From: Toxonevra muliebris
Taxonomy: Eukaryota; Arthropoda; Insecta; Diptera; Pallopteridae
Assembly: GCA_963691655.1 (NCBI GenBank)
Contig: OY829328.1
Span: 34,925,890 to 34,989,889 of the forward strand
DNA: 64,000 nt
Direction: 5' to 3'
Part shown: positions 12,536 to 24,819 of the stretch, piece after piece
How the letters are laid out: each line of letters begins with the position of its first letter
Position numbering within the stretch: position 1 is the stretch's first letter
Notes under the pieces: generated by a model
Told to the model about the DNA's origin: nothing
Database searches by the model: none
Seen by the model: the letters and a program-made list of their open reading frames with translations, nothing else
Position numbers and translations under genes: made by a program

Positions 12536-13022
12536 ATCATCTCGTTTGATGATCGATCTACTGGAGAAATGCAACTCTTAGCTTTTCTTGATTAAAGGCG
12601 GATTCACCGACCGACGAATGCCGCACTCTCTTTTCCTTTTTTTAATATAAAGCTTTTCCCTCCTATAAATTGAGATTCGGTCAGTGAATCCACTTTAACT
12701 ATTGTGTAAATTTATATAACATACTCATGTACATCGCCTATATCCTATAAAAAAATTTACGGCTAGTATTTAATCTTACTGAGAATTGCAAAAGTGCTTT
12801 TACTATACATTCGTACTCGTATATTTCTACTAAATTTTGTTTTGTTTGTATGCTAGTGTTTGTTTAAAAAAATGAAAAATATGTAAAAATAACTATGTAT
12901 AATTCTATTTAAGTTTAAGTTTGAGAATAGGTTTTTAATGTTTGTTTGTGATTGCTGTCTTCTTGTTTAAGTAAAATATTTAATTTTGTAAAATTTTAGT
13001 TTGCATTTATGCATCAATAAAA

Positions 13023-13028
13023 AATAAA
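13023..13028 (+). terminator. Polyadenylation signal, gene A exon 2b
   Basis: AATAAA about 490 bp after the stop, in a UTR related to that of the first terminal exon (gtttaagtaaaata, gcatcaataa). Confidence 0.55.
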
Positions 13029-14295
13029 GCTTTAAAATATTTGTAATCAATTGGTGGAAGTTAATTTATTCTAATCTGATAGGAATTAATTCGACATAAC
13101 TCAAACCTTTTAAAACCAAAATGATAAGAAACTTTGAATAAACTTTAATGTTTATATAGAATTCGTAGGAACAAGCCCACCAAGGTACTGCAAGCACGAA
13201 GTATCACAGATACAGAGATATTTATTTGAAGGTCGAAAATTTGACTTGTTCCATAGGAATTTAAACCTTTTTTCAATTCAACATATCATTTCTTTCTTGC
13301 AATTTCATTACAGTTTTCTTTTAACAAATAGTAAGTGGTTTTCTTTCAATCTAATTAGTTCAGTCATTATAAAGATTTACATCATAAAAATTCTGAACTG
13401 AGATTTTTCTTCAGTAATTGTTAGTGGGGGTATGATAGATGGAAAAACCACAAAAATCAGTTCTGGGGTTGCAGAGCAACCCCCCTAAAAACCCCCTCTT
13501 TGGTGAAAAAATCTTTTTGTACTAAAAACTGGTTAACTGTTGGAGATATCAAAAAATTACCTAGCACACATAAGAAGCTTAAGCTTTTGCATGTAATAAT
13601 GTCTACGCATTTATTGAAGTTCGCTGTGGGGCCTAGTGACAGCGTGTTACACTCTCATCTGGGTGGTTATGGGTTCGATACTCGACTATGGCATGGCTTC
13701 TTACTTATTTTTCCCTATTTTTTATTTCATAATCAACACAATGCTTGCATTTATAGGTTCATTTGATACAGTAATACTTGCTTATTACCTGCATATGTCA
13801 TAATTTTGATGACAATTGGCGATTTTTGAGCTTTTGAATTTTGCTATGAATACGAAAAGAGTCAATTATAGAATGTTCTCTTGTCCCATCGGTGATTTTT
13901 GACACTTACCCAAGAATAAGTCTGTAAGATGGAATAAGTCAAGAGACTGGCGCAAGATGTACAACAAAAACATTTTGCAATACAACCAAATCCAAAGAAA
14001 ACTAGAAAATGCTGTTTTTGTATTGACGCATATTCGATGTACTGAAAAAGTATAATATAAATTCCATCATTGGCCTCTACAATTAATGAAAAATAAACCG
14101 AGAGCTCCCAGTGAAGCGTTAATAAGAGACTAACCACCATCCGCAAGTAAAACCTCGTAAAAAAATTGTGGTTTCCAAAAATGCAATCGATGCTCGGGGC
14201 GCCTTCTATTCAAATGATACAAAATTTTAGAATTATTTTCATTTTTTTTAATTCTTTCATACTGTTTTACTCATAATATTTTCAACTTTTCCTTT
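13029..14295. other. Intergenic, no gene seen
   Basis: Apart from the SINE-like patch, there is no recognisable coding or repeat structure. A short inverted stretch, ggggttgcagagcaacccccc near 13,465, could form a hairpin. Confidence 0.4.
13625..13700 (+). repeat. Possible tRNA-derived SINE head
   Basis: The stretch contains a polymerase III box-B-like GGTTCGATACTC, with a box-A-like TAGTGACAGCGTG about 30 bp upstream, and a possible anticodon-type hairpin (CACTC / GGGTG). It does not fold into a good tRNA cloverleaf, so a SINE relic is more likely than a functional tRNA. Confidence 0.3.
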
Positions 14296-15124
14296 TTAAT
14301 AACCACCACCATGTCCACCTGGACCACTATGTTGTCCTCCGCCAAAACCACCTTGATTTCCGCCATGATGTCCTCCACCTAACCCACCACTTTGGTGTCC
14401 ACCACCTAAACCACCATGTCCTCCACCTTGGTGTCCACCGTATCCACCACCTTCATGTCCACCGCCAACACCACCATGATGTCCTCCAACTGGTCCACCA
14501 AATCCACCACCTTGGTGTCCACCACCTTGGTGTCCACCACCTTGGTGTCCACCAAATCCACCTCCTTGATGTCCACCACCAACACCACCTTGATGTCCTC
14601 CAACTGGACCACCGAATCCACCACCTTGTTGACCACCATATCCACCGCTAGCTACAGGCCCTCCATGTGGTAGAGCAAGAGTGACAGCCAAGAAGGCTGC
14701 AAGAAGAATCTGAAATATTTAAAAATATTAAAGATTTAGCATTTTCAGTATTAAAATATAAAATCTTGAATTATGAGAAATTTCATTCAAATTATTTTAT
14801 GTATTAGCTTAATCTTTTCACCAGTTGCTCATGAATTGTGATATAATTTTTATAGAAAATAAACTGTATTTAAAACAATTTTAAGACGATCTAAAGAATA
14901 CTCAATTAGTTAGGGATCTAACACGTTGAATAAAAGGAAAATTATTTAAAAGCACCCAAAATTTATGATCAAATGCTCAAATATTAACCCACAGCATTGA
15001 AAAGAAATTCTATTTAATTTTTACAAAAAATAAAAAAATTTAAATATTGAAATCCATTTCAAACTAAATTCTTGCAATTATATAAAGCGTCAATATTATG
15101 TAAACTCACAAAAACCTTTGCCAT
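14296..15124 (-). CDS. Secreted glycine/histidine-rich repeat protein
   Basis: Exons on the minus strand are 15124-15110 (MAKVF, then gtgagt) and 14709-14296 (after atttcag), joined in phase 0 to give 142 aa. The N-terminus MAKVFILLAAFLAVTLAL is a signal peptide. The mature protein is almost only Gly with Gln, His and a few Val/Pro/Tyr, built from GGHQGG, GGFGGPVGG and GGHGG units, and ends GGHGGGY. Gly-rich secreted repeats of this kind occur in insect cuticle/chorion-type matrix proteins and in some glycine-rich antimicrobial peptides; nothing here decides between them. The long complementary open frames across the same bases are products of the repeat. A TATA box lies at 15211-15204 on the same strand. 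Confidence 0.8.
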
Positions 15125-15203
15125 TTTTCTATTGTATTTTTAAGTAGATTTATTTTCTTTGAAATATTTTTAGTAAACTAAAAGTATTTTGTAAATTTTG
15201 TGG

Positions 15204-15211
15204 CTTTTATA
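15204..15211 (-). promoter_or_regulatory. TATA box of the glycine-rich gene
   Basis: TATAAAAG on the minus strand, about 80 bp upstream of the start codon, leaving room for a short leader. Confidence 0.55.
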
Positions 15212-16027
15212 ACAAAATAGCTATTTATGATTATAAGAAACTTTAAAATTTTTCGATGATAAGTGAATGACCTCCACGTGCTGAGTTTTTCTTAAATATT
15301 CTTATCTGAAAAAAATAAGTGTTCCCAGAATTAAGTATAACAAGAATTAATGTAGAAATAATTATATATTTACTTCATTATTTGATATATTTTTCAAAAT
15401 AATCAACAATGGAATAGCTTTTTCAAAAATACAAATTGTACATAAAAAAAATTTAAGCATCCGTTTTGAGGGGAAAAGTATGGCTCATGTATATATATTC
15501 GATGCTGTCGGTGTAATTAAAACGAACTTGGCAGGTTAAAAAAAAAAAAAACATTAATGACACTGTACAACAGCCAAAAAAGCGCATGGAATTTGAAAGT
15601 AGATCTTATATAATTCGAGTAAGATGAACGCGATGACATTATAAGTTTCTCTGCATCGATTATTGTGAATGCTTCAAACTTTTTTTGAAAATTTATGAAA
15701 TTTGTTGTTTTAAACTGATATTAAATAAATTTTATGTATTATTGGTTAGGCGCGCAGATGTGTTAAGTTAAGTGCTAAATATCGAAATTTACAGGAACGC
15801 AAATTTTATGTAAAAATTTTAATTTTACCCATTTTAACTGCGTTTTGACGGTTTTTATGGGTTAGTTACTTATGACAACTTCACACTAAGGCTTGGAAAA
15901 TGGAGTTAACTCATATCAATCCAAAACTGCACGTAAAATATCTGTGAGCTTAGCCATTGAAATTATATATGAAATTATGAGCTTTAATATTAGACGATAT
16001 ACATATGTAGTGAAAAATTGATAATAC

Positions 16028-17349
16028 TGAGTGGTCCTAAGTCCGCGCAGCAAAACAAAGGTTAAACAGGGTTTAATGGCGCTGTAATGTATTTGGTGAG
16101 GTACCATGATTCTTTGCCTACAATTTCAAAGTGAAGCATTCGATTTTTCCTATTTCTCAATATGGTGGTCTTAAGTCGGCAACCACCTGGTTCTGAGTTG
16201 GTAAATAACACTGTGCAACAATTTTAGGGTCATGGAATCTAACGGAGAAGCGACGAACACAGGTCGGTAGTACTGGTCCAGAGTAACAAAACCCTAAGAG
16301 GGTTTTAAAAAGTTAGCTCGTTTTTAAATGTTATAGCCTTTCAAAGTTAAGCTGTTTTAGCGTATTTTTCAGTTCTATTTTCTGTTTATAATAAAAATTA
16401 AAATTTGAAAACCAAAGCATTATTAAATTTTATACATTTTTTTACTAGTATTATTGCTTATTTTTTGCAAAAGTCATCTAATGGATAGTTTAAACTTCTT
16501 AATATGGAAAACTCTATAATGTAAAAATTGTTTTTGTTCTTATTTAGGTAGTAAAAAATGAGCACTTCATTTTTAAAAAATAAGCCGCAAGAGGCAAACT
16601 TTGAATGCCTATAACTTTTAAAAGCGAACTAACTTTGCAAAACCCTTTTGAAGTTTTGTTACTCTACAGCAGTACTATCGACCTGTGTTGGCCGATTCTC
16701 CGTTAGAAAAATGTGTTGCACAGTGTAATTTTTTCTGCTCAAATGTAAGCAAAAATTGCAGTTTATACAAATTTTAGGACGAAATTGACAAATTTAAACC
16801 ATTTACAATAAAAAAACATGTAGACTATTGTCAAAAATTATTTATAGGATGGAAACATTTCTGAATTACAATAATAAATCTCAAAAAGAAAGAAAAATTG
16901 AGAAACTGGTACAAAACGATGAAAATGTCAAGGGCGTTCAAAAAAAAATAAGGTGCCGACTCAGGGTCACCTGTTTGGTGCTGACTCAAGACCACTACAA
17001 GTTTTTACACATTTCATGATATTACGCACAACAAACAAATCCGAATGTAAAATCGGCTTTATCAGGCGAAAGCACACTGAACACAGAAACCAACGCAATC
17101 AATCGATTGAAAAATATTTACACATCTGTAACAGATCTACAAGAATGTAAGAAAATGGAATTCCGTTTGCATGAAAAATTTATATCGCGTTCACGTTGTC
17201 AAGCGAAATTTAAAGTGGCAATTGTTAGCGTAAAATATGTCCATATCTATCGACCTGTCATACGACAAAATGGTTAAACCGACACGCGTGCTATCTCTAG
17301 GAAACGTGAGGTGCCGGCTTAACCCACAATGCCAATTTAGGACCACTCA
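16028..17349. mobile_element. DNA transposon with TGAGTGGTCCTAA ends and subterminal repeats
   Basis: The left end TGAGTGGTCCTAA and the right end TTAGGACCACTCA are exact inverses. Diverged copies of a unit like GGTGCCGACTTAAGACCACT occur near both ends: in reverse at about 16,030 and 16,165, and forward at about 16,953, 16,977 and 17,310. This matches class II elements with multiple transposase-binding sites. The interior holds another palindromic element (16209-16725) and no intact transposase. Confidence 0.55.
16209..16725. mobile_element. Palindromic element with CACTGTG ends, nested
   Basis: The 517 bp element starts CACTGTGCAACA and ends with the inverse TGTTGCACAGTG. The two arms stay complementary for about 100 bp, with shared blocks taacggagaa, aacacaggtcg, agtactg, agagtaacaaaac and agggtttt. 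It is non-coding. CACWGTG-type ends occur in Transib-like elements, but the expected 5 bp GC-rich target duplication is not visible, so the superfamily is open. Confidence 0.6.
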
Positions 17350-18125
17350 CCCTATTTAAATTATATGTGATCGAATTTCAAATATCTTGCACTTTGCCCT
17401 TTAGTAAATTCCTTTTTGCAATGTAATTATTAATTATAGTTAATTGGTTTTGATTTAAATTCTTTTTAATTGTAAAAAGTACATAATTCATTTGAGACAA
17501 AGACAAGCAACAAAAGTTTAAGGAACTCAAAGTAAAAAGATCGCTGTAATTTATCGAGTATTTAGTATGCAATATATTGTTTCATATATTTTAACCCAGT
17601 AAAGAAAATTAGCAAGTTTTTTTAATTGTTATATTACAATAGATAATGGGTTTTGTATAACTTGCTCTTACGAGTACATGAAATTCATATCTACTTCCAT
17701 GTGAAAAGCTAGGGAAAAAATTATAAATCTCAATTATTAGAAATAGTTTACAACATTCAACTTTTGTTTTTGCACAGACTTCTCATCCATTTCTAGAAAC
17801 CATTTTTCATATAACTTAAAATTTTTTACATATGCATAATTATTAAAATATTGAAAACATGTATATAAATAAAATTGAATTAAAAAAGAACTTTTAATTT
17901 AAGGTAGTCCTTAAGAATAATTGAAAAGAATTCGTTATTGGATTTTTATATGTGCAAAAACACTTGTACGTTAACATCGAAAGTGTTCACATGTACTAAT
18001 TTTGTTAATAAACTCTTTTAAAAACAAAAAACTAAAACTTTCATGAATAAAACAATATTAATTGTTTCAGCCCGAGCAATTAAAAATTGGTAGATTTACA
18101 ACAACTACATTCTCAAATTTTAGTG
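17350..18125. other. Intergenic, no gene seen
   Basis: Highly AT-rich sequence with no coding, repeat or promoter structure that I can support. Confidence 0.4.
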
Positions 18126-18129
18126 TTAA

Positions 18130-20237
18130 CCCTTCCTTGCCCAACAACTCAAATTTTGTTTTAAAAAAATATTAAGGGATAGAATTCTTCATTCTGAACA
18201 ACTTTTGTTCTATGACTTTTTCAATACCTTAATAACAAGAGTTAAAATCTGAAATTACCTTGTTGACCATATATGGTTCGTTGGGCTGTTTAAAGTAAAA
18301 TAGAAATGTATAACTTTTTTTTTTTAAAATCTCTTTATTGAGAAAAATAACTAAAAATTAAAATTCATACCAATTATTCTGTGTGAAATTTGTAGAAACA
18401 ATTTCTTTCGCCTTTATAGCATAAGTGAGCATCACATTAAGTACAATACGTACGTTTACCACAGTCAAGAACTTTGCATTTGAATCGTCCCTCAGAGGCT
18501 GGCTTCATTTTCAGGAGGTGTCCTATGTTACCCAGTTTAACCCTTTCACGAGCAAGGGTTTCGCAATGTTTTGAGTTATTTTGATCGGTTTTCGATTTCA
18601 TTTGTGTATGGTATCACTCATTATGATCCAATTCTGCATTTCCCTTTTAAAGAAATAAAAAAAACATTAAAATTTAAATTTTGTTCGCAGTTGAAGTTGG
18701 CGGTTTTTTGTCATTTTTTCTGCGTTTTTAAAGAAGCTGCAGAATCTATAATTTTTATTTTTTTGAATTCAGCGTGCGAATTTATATTCTCAGGTGAGTC
18801 TTTTTTAAATATTATTGAGTGTTTATATTATAACATTTTTTTATCAAGAATCAATTAAAATTCAAAAAACGAATTGGGACGTATGTGTCCCTATGTTCAT
18901 CAAAAGCAATTTTTGTACTATGTAATTGTTCGCCTGTAGGGAGATACGGAGGTTTAGTTGGTTTAAGCTCAGCCAACGTGTCGCTAGCATAGCAAAAATA
19001 AGTAATTTTAATAAGTTTTAAGATTACTTAGTAGTTACTTGAAAGTTATTTCCAAAATATTGTTCCTATATCTATTTTTATACTAAGAGTCTCTTATTTT
19101 TTATATTTTTTTTGGAACCTTTAAGATACAAATTATTTCTGCTACAAGTATAAAAGTCTTTAAGCTGTTGTTAATATCTAAATACACAACTAAAAAATAT
19201 TTTGCGTTAAATTAAATATTTTTCTTTAGGTAATGTGTGACGGGTTTAAGTTACGTGTATATGTAGTCATCACAACAACAGAGGCGGGCAAATCAGACGG
19301 CCGTATCGGAATCCGCCACGATTCCTCATCAGTGATCTTACTGATAGTTTATATATTTTTCATCTCTCACATTTTTCATGTTTCATCGCCTAAAGAGATT
19401 GTTTTACAGATTACCATAATTATTTTTTTATTTTTTAAATAATTTTGAGCTTAAATTATAATTTTTTTTATTTATTTTATATAAAACCGATGCTATTTGT
19501 TATGAATTAACGCCTCTCTTGGTGCACATAGGGACACATATGTCAAAAAATAAATTCATTTCTTTTAATGAGCTATTTTTTTTAACATCACAGTATTGAA
19601 ATTAATTCTTCTGATTTCATCAAATGTAACTTAAAAATTAAAAAAAAATATTAAAATGCCGCCACAGTACTTACGATCGTGGAAGGGTTAATGTCTGCTG
19701 GTAGAATATGGTATTTAGCCTGGATCGTTTTGCTTGTAATGCTCCTTCCAAAAGACGACCTCGAGTTGTAAAAGTCATCCTTCGCAAAACCTTCATTATC
19801 TTCACTTTCACACCAGACATAATCATTCACATGTTTATTCCGAATTTGTAGTAAGAACTGGAAAATGCACCAAAGTTCACCAAACACTAAACACTACCCA
19901 AGGAACCATATATGGTCCCAACTGTTGGAAACAAAAATTTGACAATATTTTTTTTAAATACTATTTCAAAGTAAACACATACCAATCAGCATACCTTTAG
20001 CAACACAGCAATATTTTTTTCTTTAAGTTTTTGCTGCTTGAAAATCACAAATTTCACATAAAAATGGCAATAACTTTCGACAGCTGGCGTTTTCTAATAC
20101 CGTTATATATGCTAATCGATAAAGAAGGCTGCAAATCCCTGAGGCTCATATTTTGTTTTGGATGTTGGACGTAAGATGGCGCTACTATTACCGTCTAAAG
20201 TGATAGAATCACATATGGCAGCATGGGCAGGGAGGGG
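18130..20237 (-). mobile_element. piggyBac-like element, internally deleted and interrupted
   Basis: TTAA target duplications flank it at 18126-18129 and 20238-20241. The left end CCCTTCCTTGCCCA matches the inverse of the right end (CCCCTCCCTGCCCA). On the minus strand, 19887-19692 encodes an acidic N-terminal-type segment (WCESEDNEGFAKDDF), and 18536-18380 encodes a Cys-rich segment (FKCKVLDCGKRTYCT, then CDAHLCYKGERNCFYKFH) like the C-terminal zinc-ribbon domain of piggyBac transposases. The catalytic middle is missing, and stops are present, so it is a non-autonomous relic. Confidence 0.65.
18541..19687. mobile_element. Second TTAA-flanked element nested in the first
   Basis: It is flanked by TTAA (18537-18540 and 19688-19691). 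The ends CCCTTTCACGA and TCGTGGAAGGG are near-perfect inverses. Subterminal inverted blocks (cgtatgtgtccctatg near 18,880; cataggGacacatatg near 19,526) lie inside both ends. It interrupts the older piggyBac-like relic; removing it joins that relic's coding frame. No transposase is recognised. Confidence 0.6.
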
Positions 20238-20496
20238 TTAATGAGGAATTTATTTTAATCATTGTTTTTCCATAATTTGTTGTAAGTTTCTAATTAGAGC
20301 CAAGCAGTAGTTACTCATCATATGTTCATCCAAAAATTCTGGGTTACGAGTTTTCATAGTCTTTATATCCTAGTGGAATCATTCTTCATCGTTTTGTGGG
20401 AAGAAATACAAGTGCAAGAAATGAATAATATGTTGGCACTCAGTTTTTGATAATCGTTCAATAATTTGCTTACAATTTGGTGTTCATATATAGTAG

Positions 20497-20864
20497 GCCG
20501 GAGTGAATATATCTCAAATTGATCATTCAAAGCCTAATAATTTTAATAATCTCAAATCAGGTTTGGGTAGTGAAATTATTGTATATTGTATTGGTTTTCC
20601 AGAGCTGCAGGAATCATTTTGTAACATGCAGCAAAATTGGATAATGATTGAAAATGTGTGAACAATATTCTAGTAACTACCCAAATACGTCTTAGAAATA
20701 TTTTTTCAGAGATTTTGTGAAAAAATTCAACCTTTTTTGCCTCTGTCAGAGCTGAAGACAAGAGTTTTGAGAGCATATCAAAAAAATTTCGAGTTTTTTA
20801 TGAAAATATACAATAATTTCATTACCCAAATCTAATTTGAGATATTTTGTCATTTTCACTCCGG
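20497..20864. mobile_element. Palindromic MITE with CCGGAGTGAA ends
   Basis: The left arm (CCGGAGTGAATATATCTCAA, then ggtttgggtagtgaaattattgtata) is mirrored in the right arm (tatacaataatttcattaccc, then atatttt...cactccgg). The arms are about 80-100 bp with small indels. It is non-coding. Exact ends within a few bases are uncertain. Confidence 0.55.
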
Positions 20865-21485
20865 CGTAATATATAGTCCAAGAAATACGCGAAAGCATTT
20901 TTGAAAAATTTTGAAACAGCACAATCTACAGGAGACAAAAGATTTTCAAACGAAGTGCCTACCAGATATTTTTGACGTTTAACATATCTGTGAGCATAAC
21001 CATCGATATACAAATGAGTAAACAAATGTGTATATTGTGCCTACATAAATAATAATTTGCCAACATAATAACATTCAGCCTTATCTTCTCGCAAGTATTT
21101 GTTTTTCAATAGTCTGTTTATTTTTAATTTGTTGTTGCATAAGTATTTTGTTTTTCCGATTCATTACACTAGTTTACAAGGTTTTTGCACAAACTTCTCA
21201 TAAACTTTGTTAATAGGATTGCTGCCTTCTAAACACGAATTTGAAGTAAAAAGAAATTCTAATGTGCTACTTTCTTAAGGTTTTCGATGTTGTCATTACT
21301 AGCAATGGACAAGGATCATTCTTTTCCGAACTTACGGAAGGCATATTTTTAAGACCATAAATAAAGATAGTTCTGGCCGATACTGCATTTGAAATTAGAA
21401 TGCGCTGCTTGGAAATCTTTCAAAATTTAAGCAATAAAAGCTGAATCGCTGATCTTCCGAATAACTATGAAAAAATTAACGTTAA

Positions 21486-22004
21486 CCCTTTCAGTACATC
21501 TTTTTAATTGGGGTCGATAGATAACTTTTGCATGAAGTTTATAATTACTTAGGACTTTTACATCAGATATAAAATATTTTCACACCTCTGCGTATCCTTG
21601 TTTGTCCTTTAATAAAGTTTGAAAAATTACACTTCTGAAGCTATAAACAAAAAAGGGTTAATATTTTTTTTTAAATTTTTAGATTTTTATATGCTTTTAT
21701 TTTTTGCGAACATAGTTGGAAAGTTATATTTCCACTTAGAAATAAATTATTAACTTTTTTACCAAAATAATGCAACCAGTTTTGATTATCAATTTTTGCC
21801 CATAGTTTTTTGACTTGACTTCAAAGACAAAAACCATTTAAAAAGATAGCATAAGCAGAAATTTAAAATATTCGGCAATCTAAAACCATAAAAAATACTT
21901 AACAGAATCGAATGTATATAATGCTAGTAGTAAAATTTGTATTACACCTGTTTTATGCCAGATTAAAGTGAATGATGCCATATGGCATCAAAATACCGAA
22001 AGGG
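21486..22004. mobile_element. TTAA-flanked piggyBac-type MITE
   Basis: TTAA lies on both sides (21482-21485 and 22005-22008). The ends are CCCTTTCAGTA and the inverse of CCCTTTCGGTA. The 519 bp interior has no coding capacity. The CCCTTTC start resembles that of the nested element at 18.5 kb, so they may use related transposases. Confidence 0.6.
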
Positions 22005-22424
22005 TTAACAGAATTTTCAGTTGAACACATAATGAGTGCCTACTCTTGGGTTCCAATTAGAGAAACTAACGACAAATTATACAAAAGACAACGATTAAGC
22101 AATATATATTTCTAGTTTTGACTAAAATAAATTTTACTTCAATATTAAAATTTGAGAAAAACAAATAGTACATTTCGAGAAGTTGTCTCGCAATATTATT
22201 TTTGACTTCGGATTTGTACTTGGAGTCTGCAAAAAAAAAAAAAAATTATATATTGTAGATTAGTGTTTTTAATGTCAGTCATTATTAATATCTTAATTTG
22301 GAAAAAAAATTTATATATATTTTTTCCAAATTTGGCTGTTTATATTTAAGATTAATCATTTAAAATTAATAGGCTTTAATGGAATAATAATGCCAGAAGA
22401 ATATCAAAAATCATAGAACTAGCA

Positions 22425-22492
22425 AATCAGACGATCGTTTCGGAACCCGCTACTGTTTCTCATTAGCGATCTCTGTGATAGTTCTCTCATTT
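22425..22492. repeat. Short dispersed repeat also present at 19,268-19,345
   Basis: The two segments share caaatcagacg, cgtatcggaa/cgtttcggaa, cccgctac/ccgccac and ctcatcagtgatct-type blocks in the same order over about 65 bp. The other copy lies within the nested TTAA element, so this one may be a relic of the same family. Confidence 0.45.
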
Positions 22493-22529
22493 CAACAGTC
22501 TCAATTTCAACAATAAGTGAAAATATTAG

Positions 22530-22676
22530 TCCTATTCACGACTTGTTGCAAATGGTCTTGCATCATTGCAAACGCAATTTTTTATTGCACATCACATATA
22601 TTTCTTCTTGTGATAATAGAAATATTTTGCATTGGCAATGATGCAAAATCATTTGCAACAAATCGTGAATAGGGAT
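22530..22676. mobile_element. Hairpin MITE with CCTATTCACG ends
   Basis: The left arm (cctattcacgacttgttgca, atggtcttgcatcattgc) and right arm (gcaatgatgcaaaatcat, ttgcaacaaatcgtgaatag) are complementary over about 40 bp with few mismatches. The length is about 147 bp. No coding capacity and no clear target duplication. Confidence 0.7.
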
Positions 22677-24815
22677 AATGTGAAGTAAATGTTTACACAT
22701 TAGTCAGATTTTCTGACATTATAATCAAAATTGGTTTTTAAGAATTAAGAATAAATGCTAAATGGTTTCAAAATTAAGTTGGATTACCGTTGAGTTTTTA
22801 TAGACAGAATACAATTTTATTATGTATGGGTAGAAATTGGAAGGGATTTCCTGGTTTTAGAGACTAAATCTTACCAGCAACAGGAAATTTCTACTTTCCT
22901 TTGGAAAGATGCTCTTTCTGGCACTCGAAATTTTCAAGCTATCGCAATGGAAATGTAACACAGATTGAATTCAAACTCAAGAACAATGAATACTTTTTTC
23001 TTTATATTGGTTTTTATTTTTATTAAATCATTTAGTGAATTACACTAAAAAGTTTTTTGAAAATTCATTATGAACTATCCATATTTAAACTTTATGATAT
23101 TAAGTTTCCTTCTGAAGGTCAATTTCTGAATGACAGGCCTAAATAATTATACTTATTTTCTAATATTCGTTGAAATAAATTAAAAAAAGTAGTCTTTTAT
23201 GCATTCTTTTATATATTTCATATTACAAATTTTAGGAAACTCGTTCAAGTGATCAAACAAAGTTTAATATTCGTACTGCATACTTTTATTAGTAAAAATT
23301 TATGTTTAATGGTATTCATTGCCATTATATGCAGAACCAGCTTAATTTTAGCTAAAGTATCTCAATGAATTTTTAACCATCAGCAAGTATCATCTGCTAC
23401 AACATATAAACAAGTTTTTTACGGTGGGTATACACTTGTAAGTCATGCCTCATTCAAGTGCAATTCAAAAATCATTCATACACAAACGGTGCACGGTGCG
23501 CATGCGCACTTAACATTCACATTAAAACTCATTGTTGGTAATAAGATGCATACGCATTTTACATTCATACAACTTTTTAAATCCATTCAACTTTGTAGGT
23601 TACATTTTCAGTAAAATTCAACCTTGCAACTAATGAAGATTTACAAAAAAACACATTCGAAATGGATTTCGTAAGAAATATTTTTAAAATTCTGTGATGA
23701 GTTTAGTTAATTAAATTCTTAAAATATATTACTTCACTAGCATGCATTTAGGCTAAAATATATTATTTTTGTATTTCATTGACAGGTATTGCTAGCTTTT
23801 AGGCATTGTCTAAAGTTCTACATGTATATGTATGTACGTATTTTTTTTATTCAGTAGCAAAATACTTTTCTCAATTAGCAAATTCTTTCTTTTTTTCTCT
23901 AATAAAAGTTTTACTTAATAATCTATAGAATATACAGAGAGTTTTAGCTACTTATTATTATATGCTGGTGGTGCTGTTTAAAAACCTTTTACATCTTAGC
24001 TAATTAGCAGCTTAATGCCAAATTGAAAAAGTAGTAAACATTTAATGTGCACAGAATACTGGTGTGTGTATATATTATCATATTATAATTTATTATTCAA
24101 ATATGATCTGGTTAGTTGGTTAGTTTGTTGCAAAAAGCATATATCTTGTACATATCATATTTATGTTTATTTGACATTAAGCACTTTCGATTTCACATTT
24201 GTGTATAATAGGAAAATTAAAATGATAAAGATACTAAGGAATTTTTAGTAGCAATTTCAAATTTTTAACAGTATTGTGGGCTATTTAGGAATACGCTTAC
24301 CAAAGTACAAACAATTGTATGCAAGGTATGCAAAAAAAATTGTAGTTAAGTTTTTGTTTCTGACCGTGCGAAGATCGTGTCAATAAAAATAGATCAATGA
24401 CAAAAAAAAAATTTTATGGAAATCCACAATCACTGATCAAATCACTCTATACACTCTAAAATTGCACGGAGTACAGTGGTTCAGTATTGAAACTTTACTT
24501 TGATACATTGACTGTTGTTTGAAAGTCAAAAAGTAGAACGAAACCCTCTTCGCATGATAAAGATTTGGAAAATTATCCGAAAATAGTGTCCACCTTTGTG
24601 AAGAATCGAATAAAAAAGTTAAAAAAACTGGAGTTAAAAATGTATAGCGGTAAAAACACATGCTCCGTTTTGGACGACGATGCGTTAAAACGGCCTTCAA
24701 GAAACCACCAAGCCTATAAATAAAAAAGGAACGAAGTTCCTCATATTGTCAACATCGTTGACGAGTGTATTAAGAAATTATTTGCTCCATTTGTTAAAAA
24801 GTACAAAGGTTCCAC
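22677..24815. other. Intergenic, no gene seen
   Basis: Sequence with no recognised gene. A slightly GC-richer stretch, 23,420-23,560, contains an alternating purine-pyrimidine tract (ggtgcgcatgcgcac); nothing else is notable. Confidence 0.4.
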
Positions 24816-24819
24816 ACTA

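Noticed and set aside
14416..14673. Open frame of 85 codons opposite the glycine-rich gene (Ser/Thr repeats)
   Set aside because: It is the complement of the GGHQGG repeat, with no signal peptide or splice fit; the minus-strand gene explains it.
24437..24700. 87-codon minus-strand open frame
   Set aside because: No recognisable domain and no splice or promoter context; likely chance.
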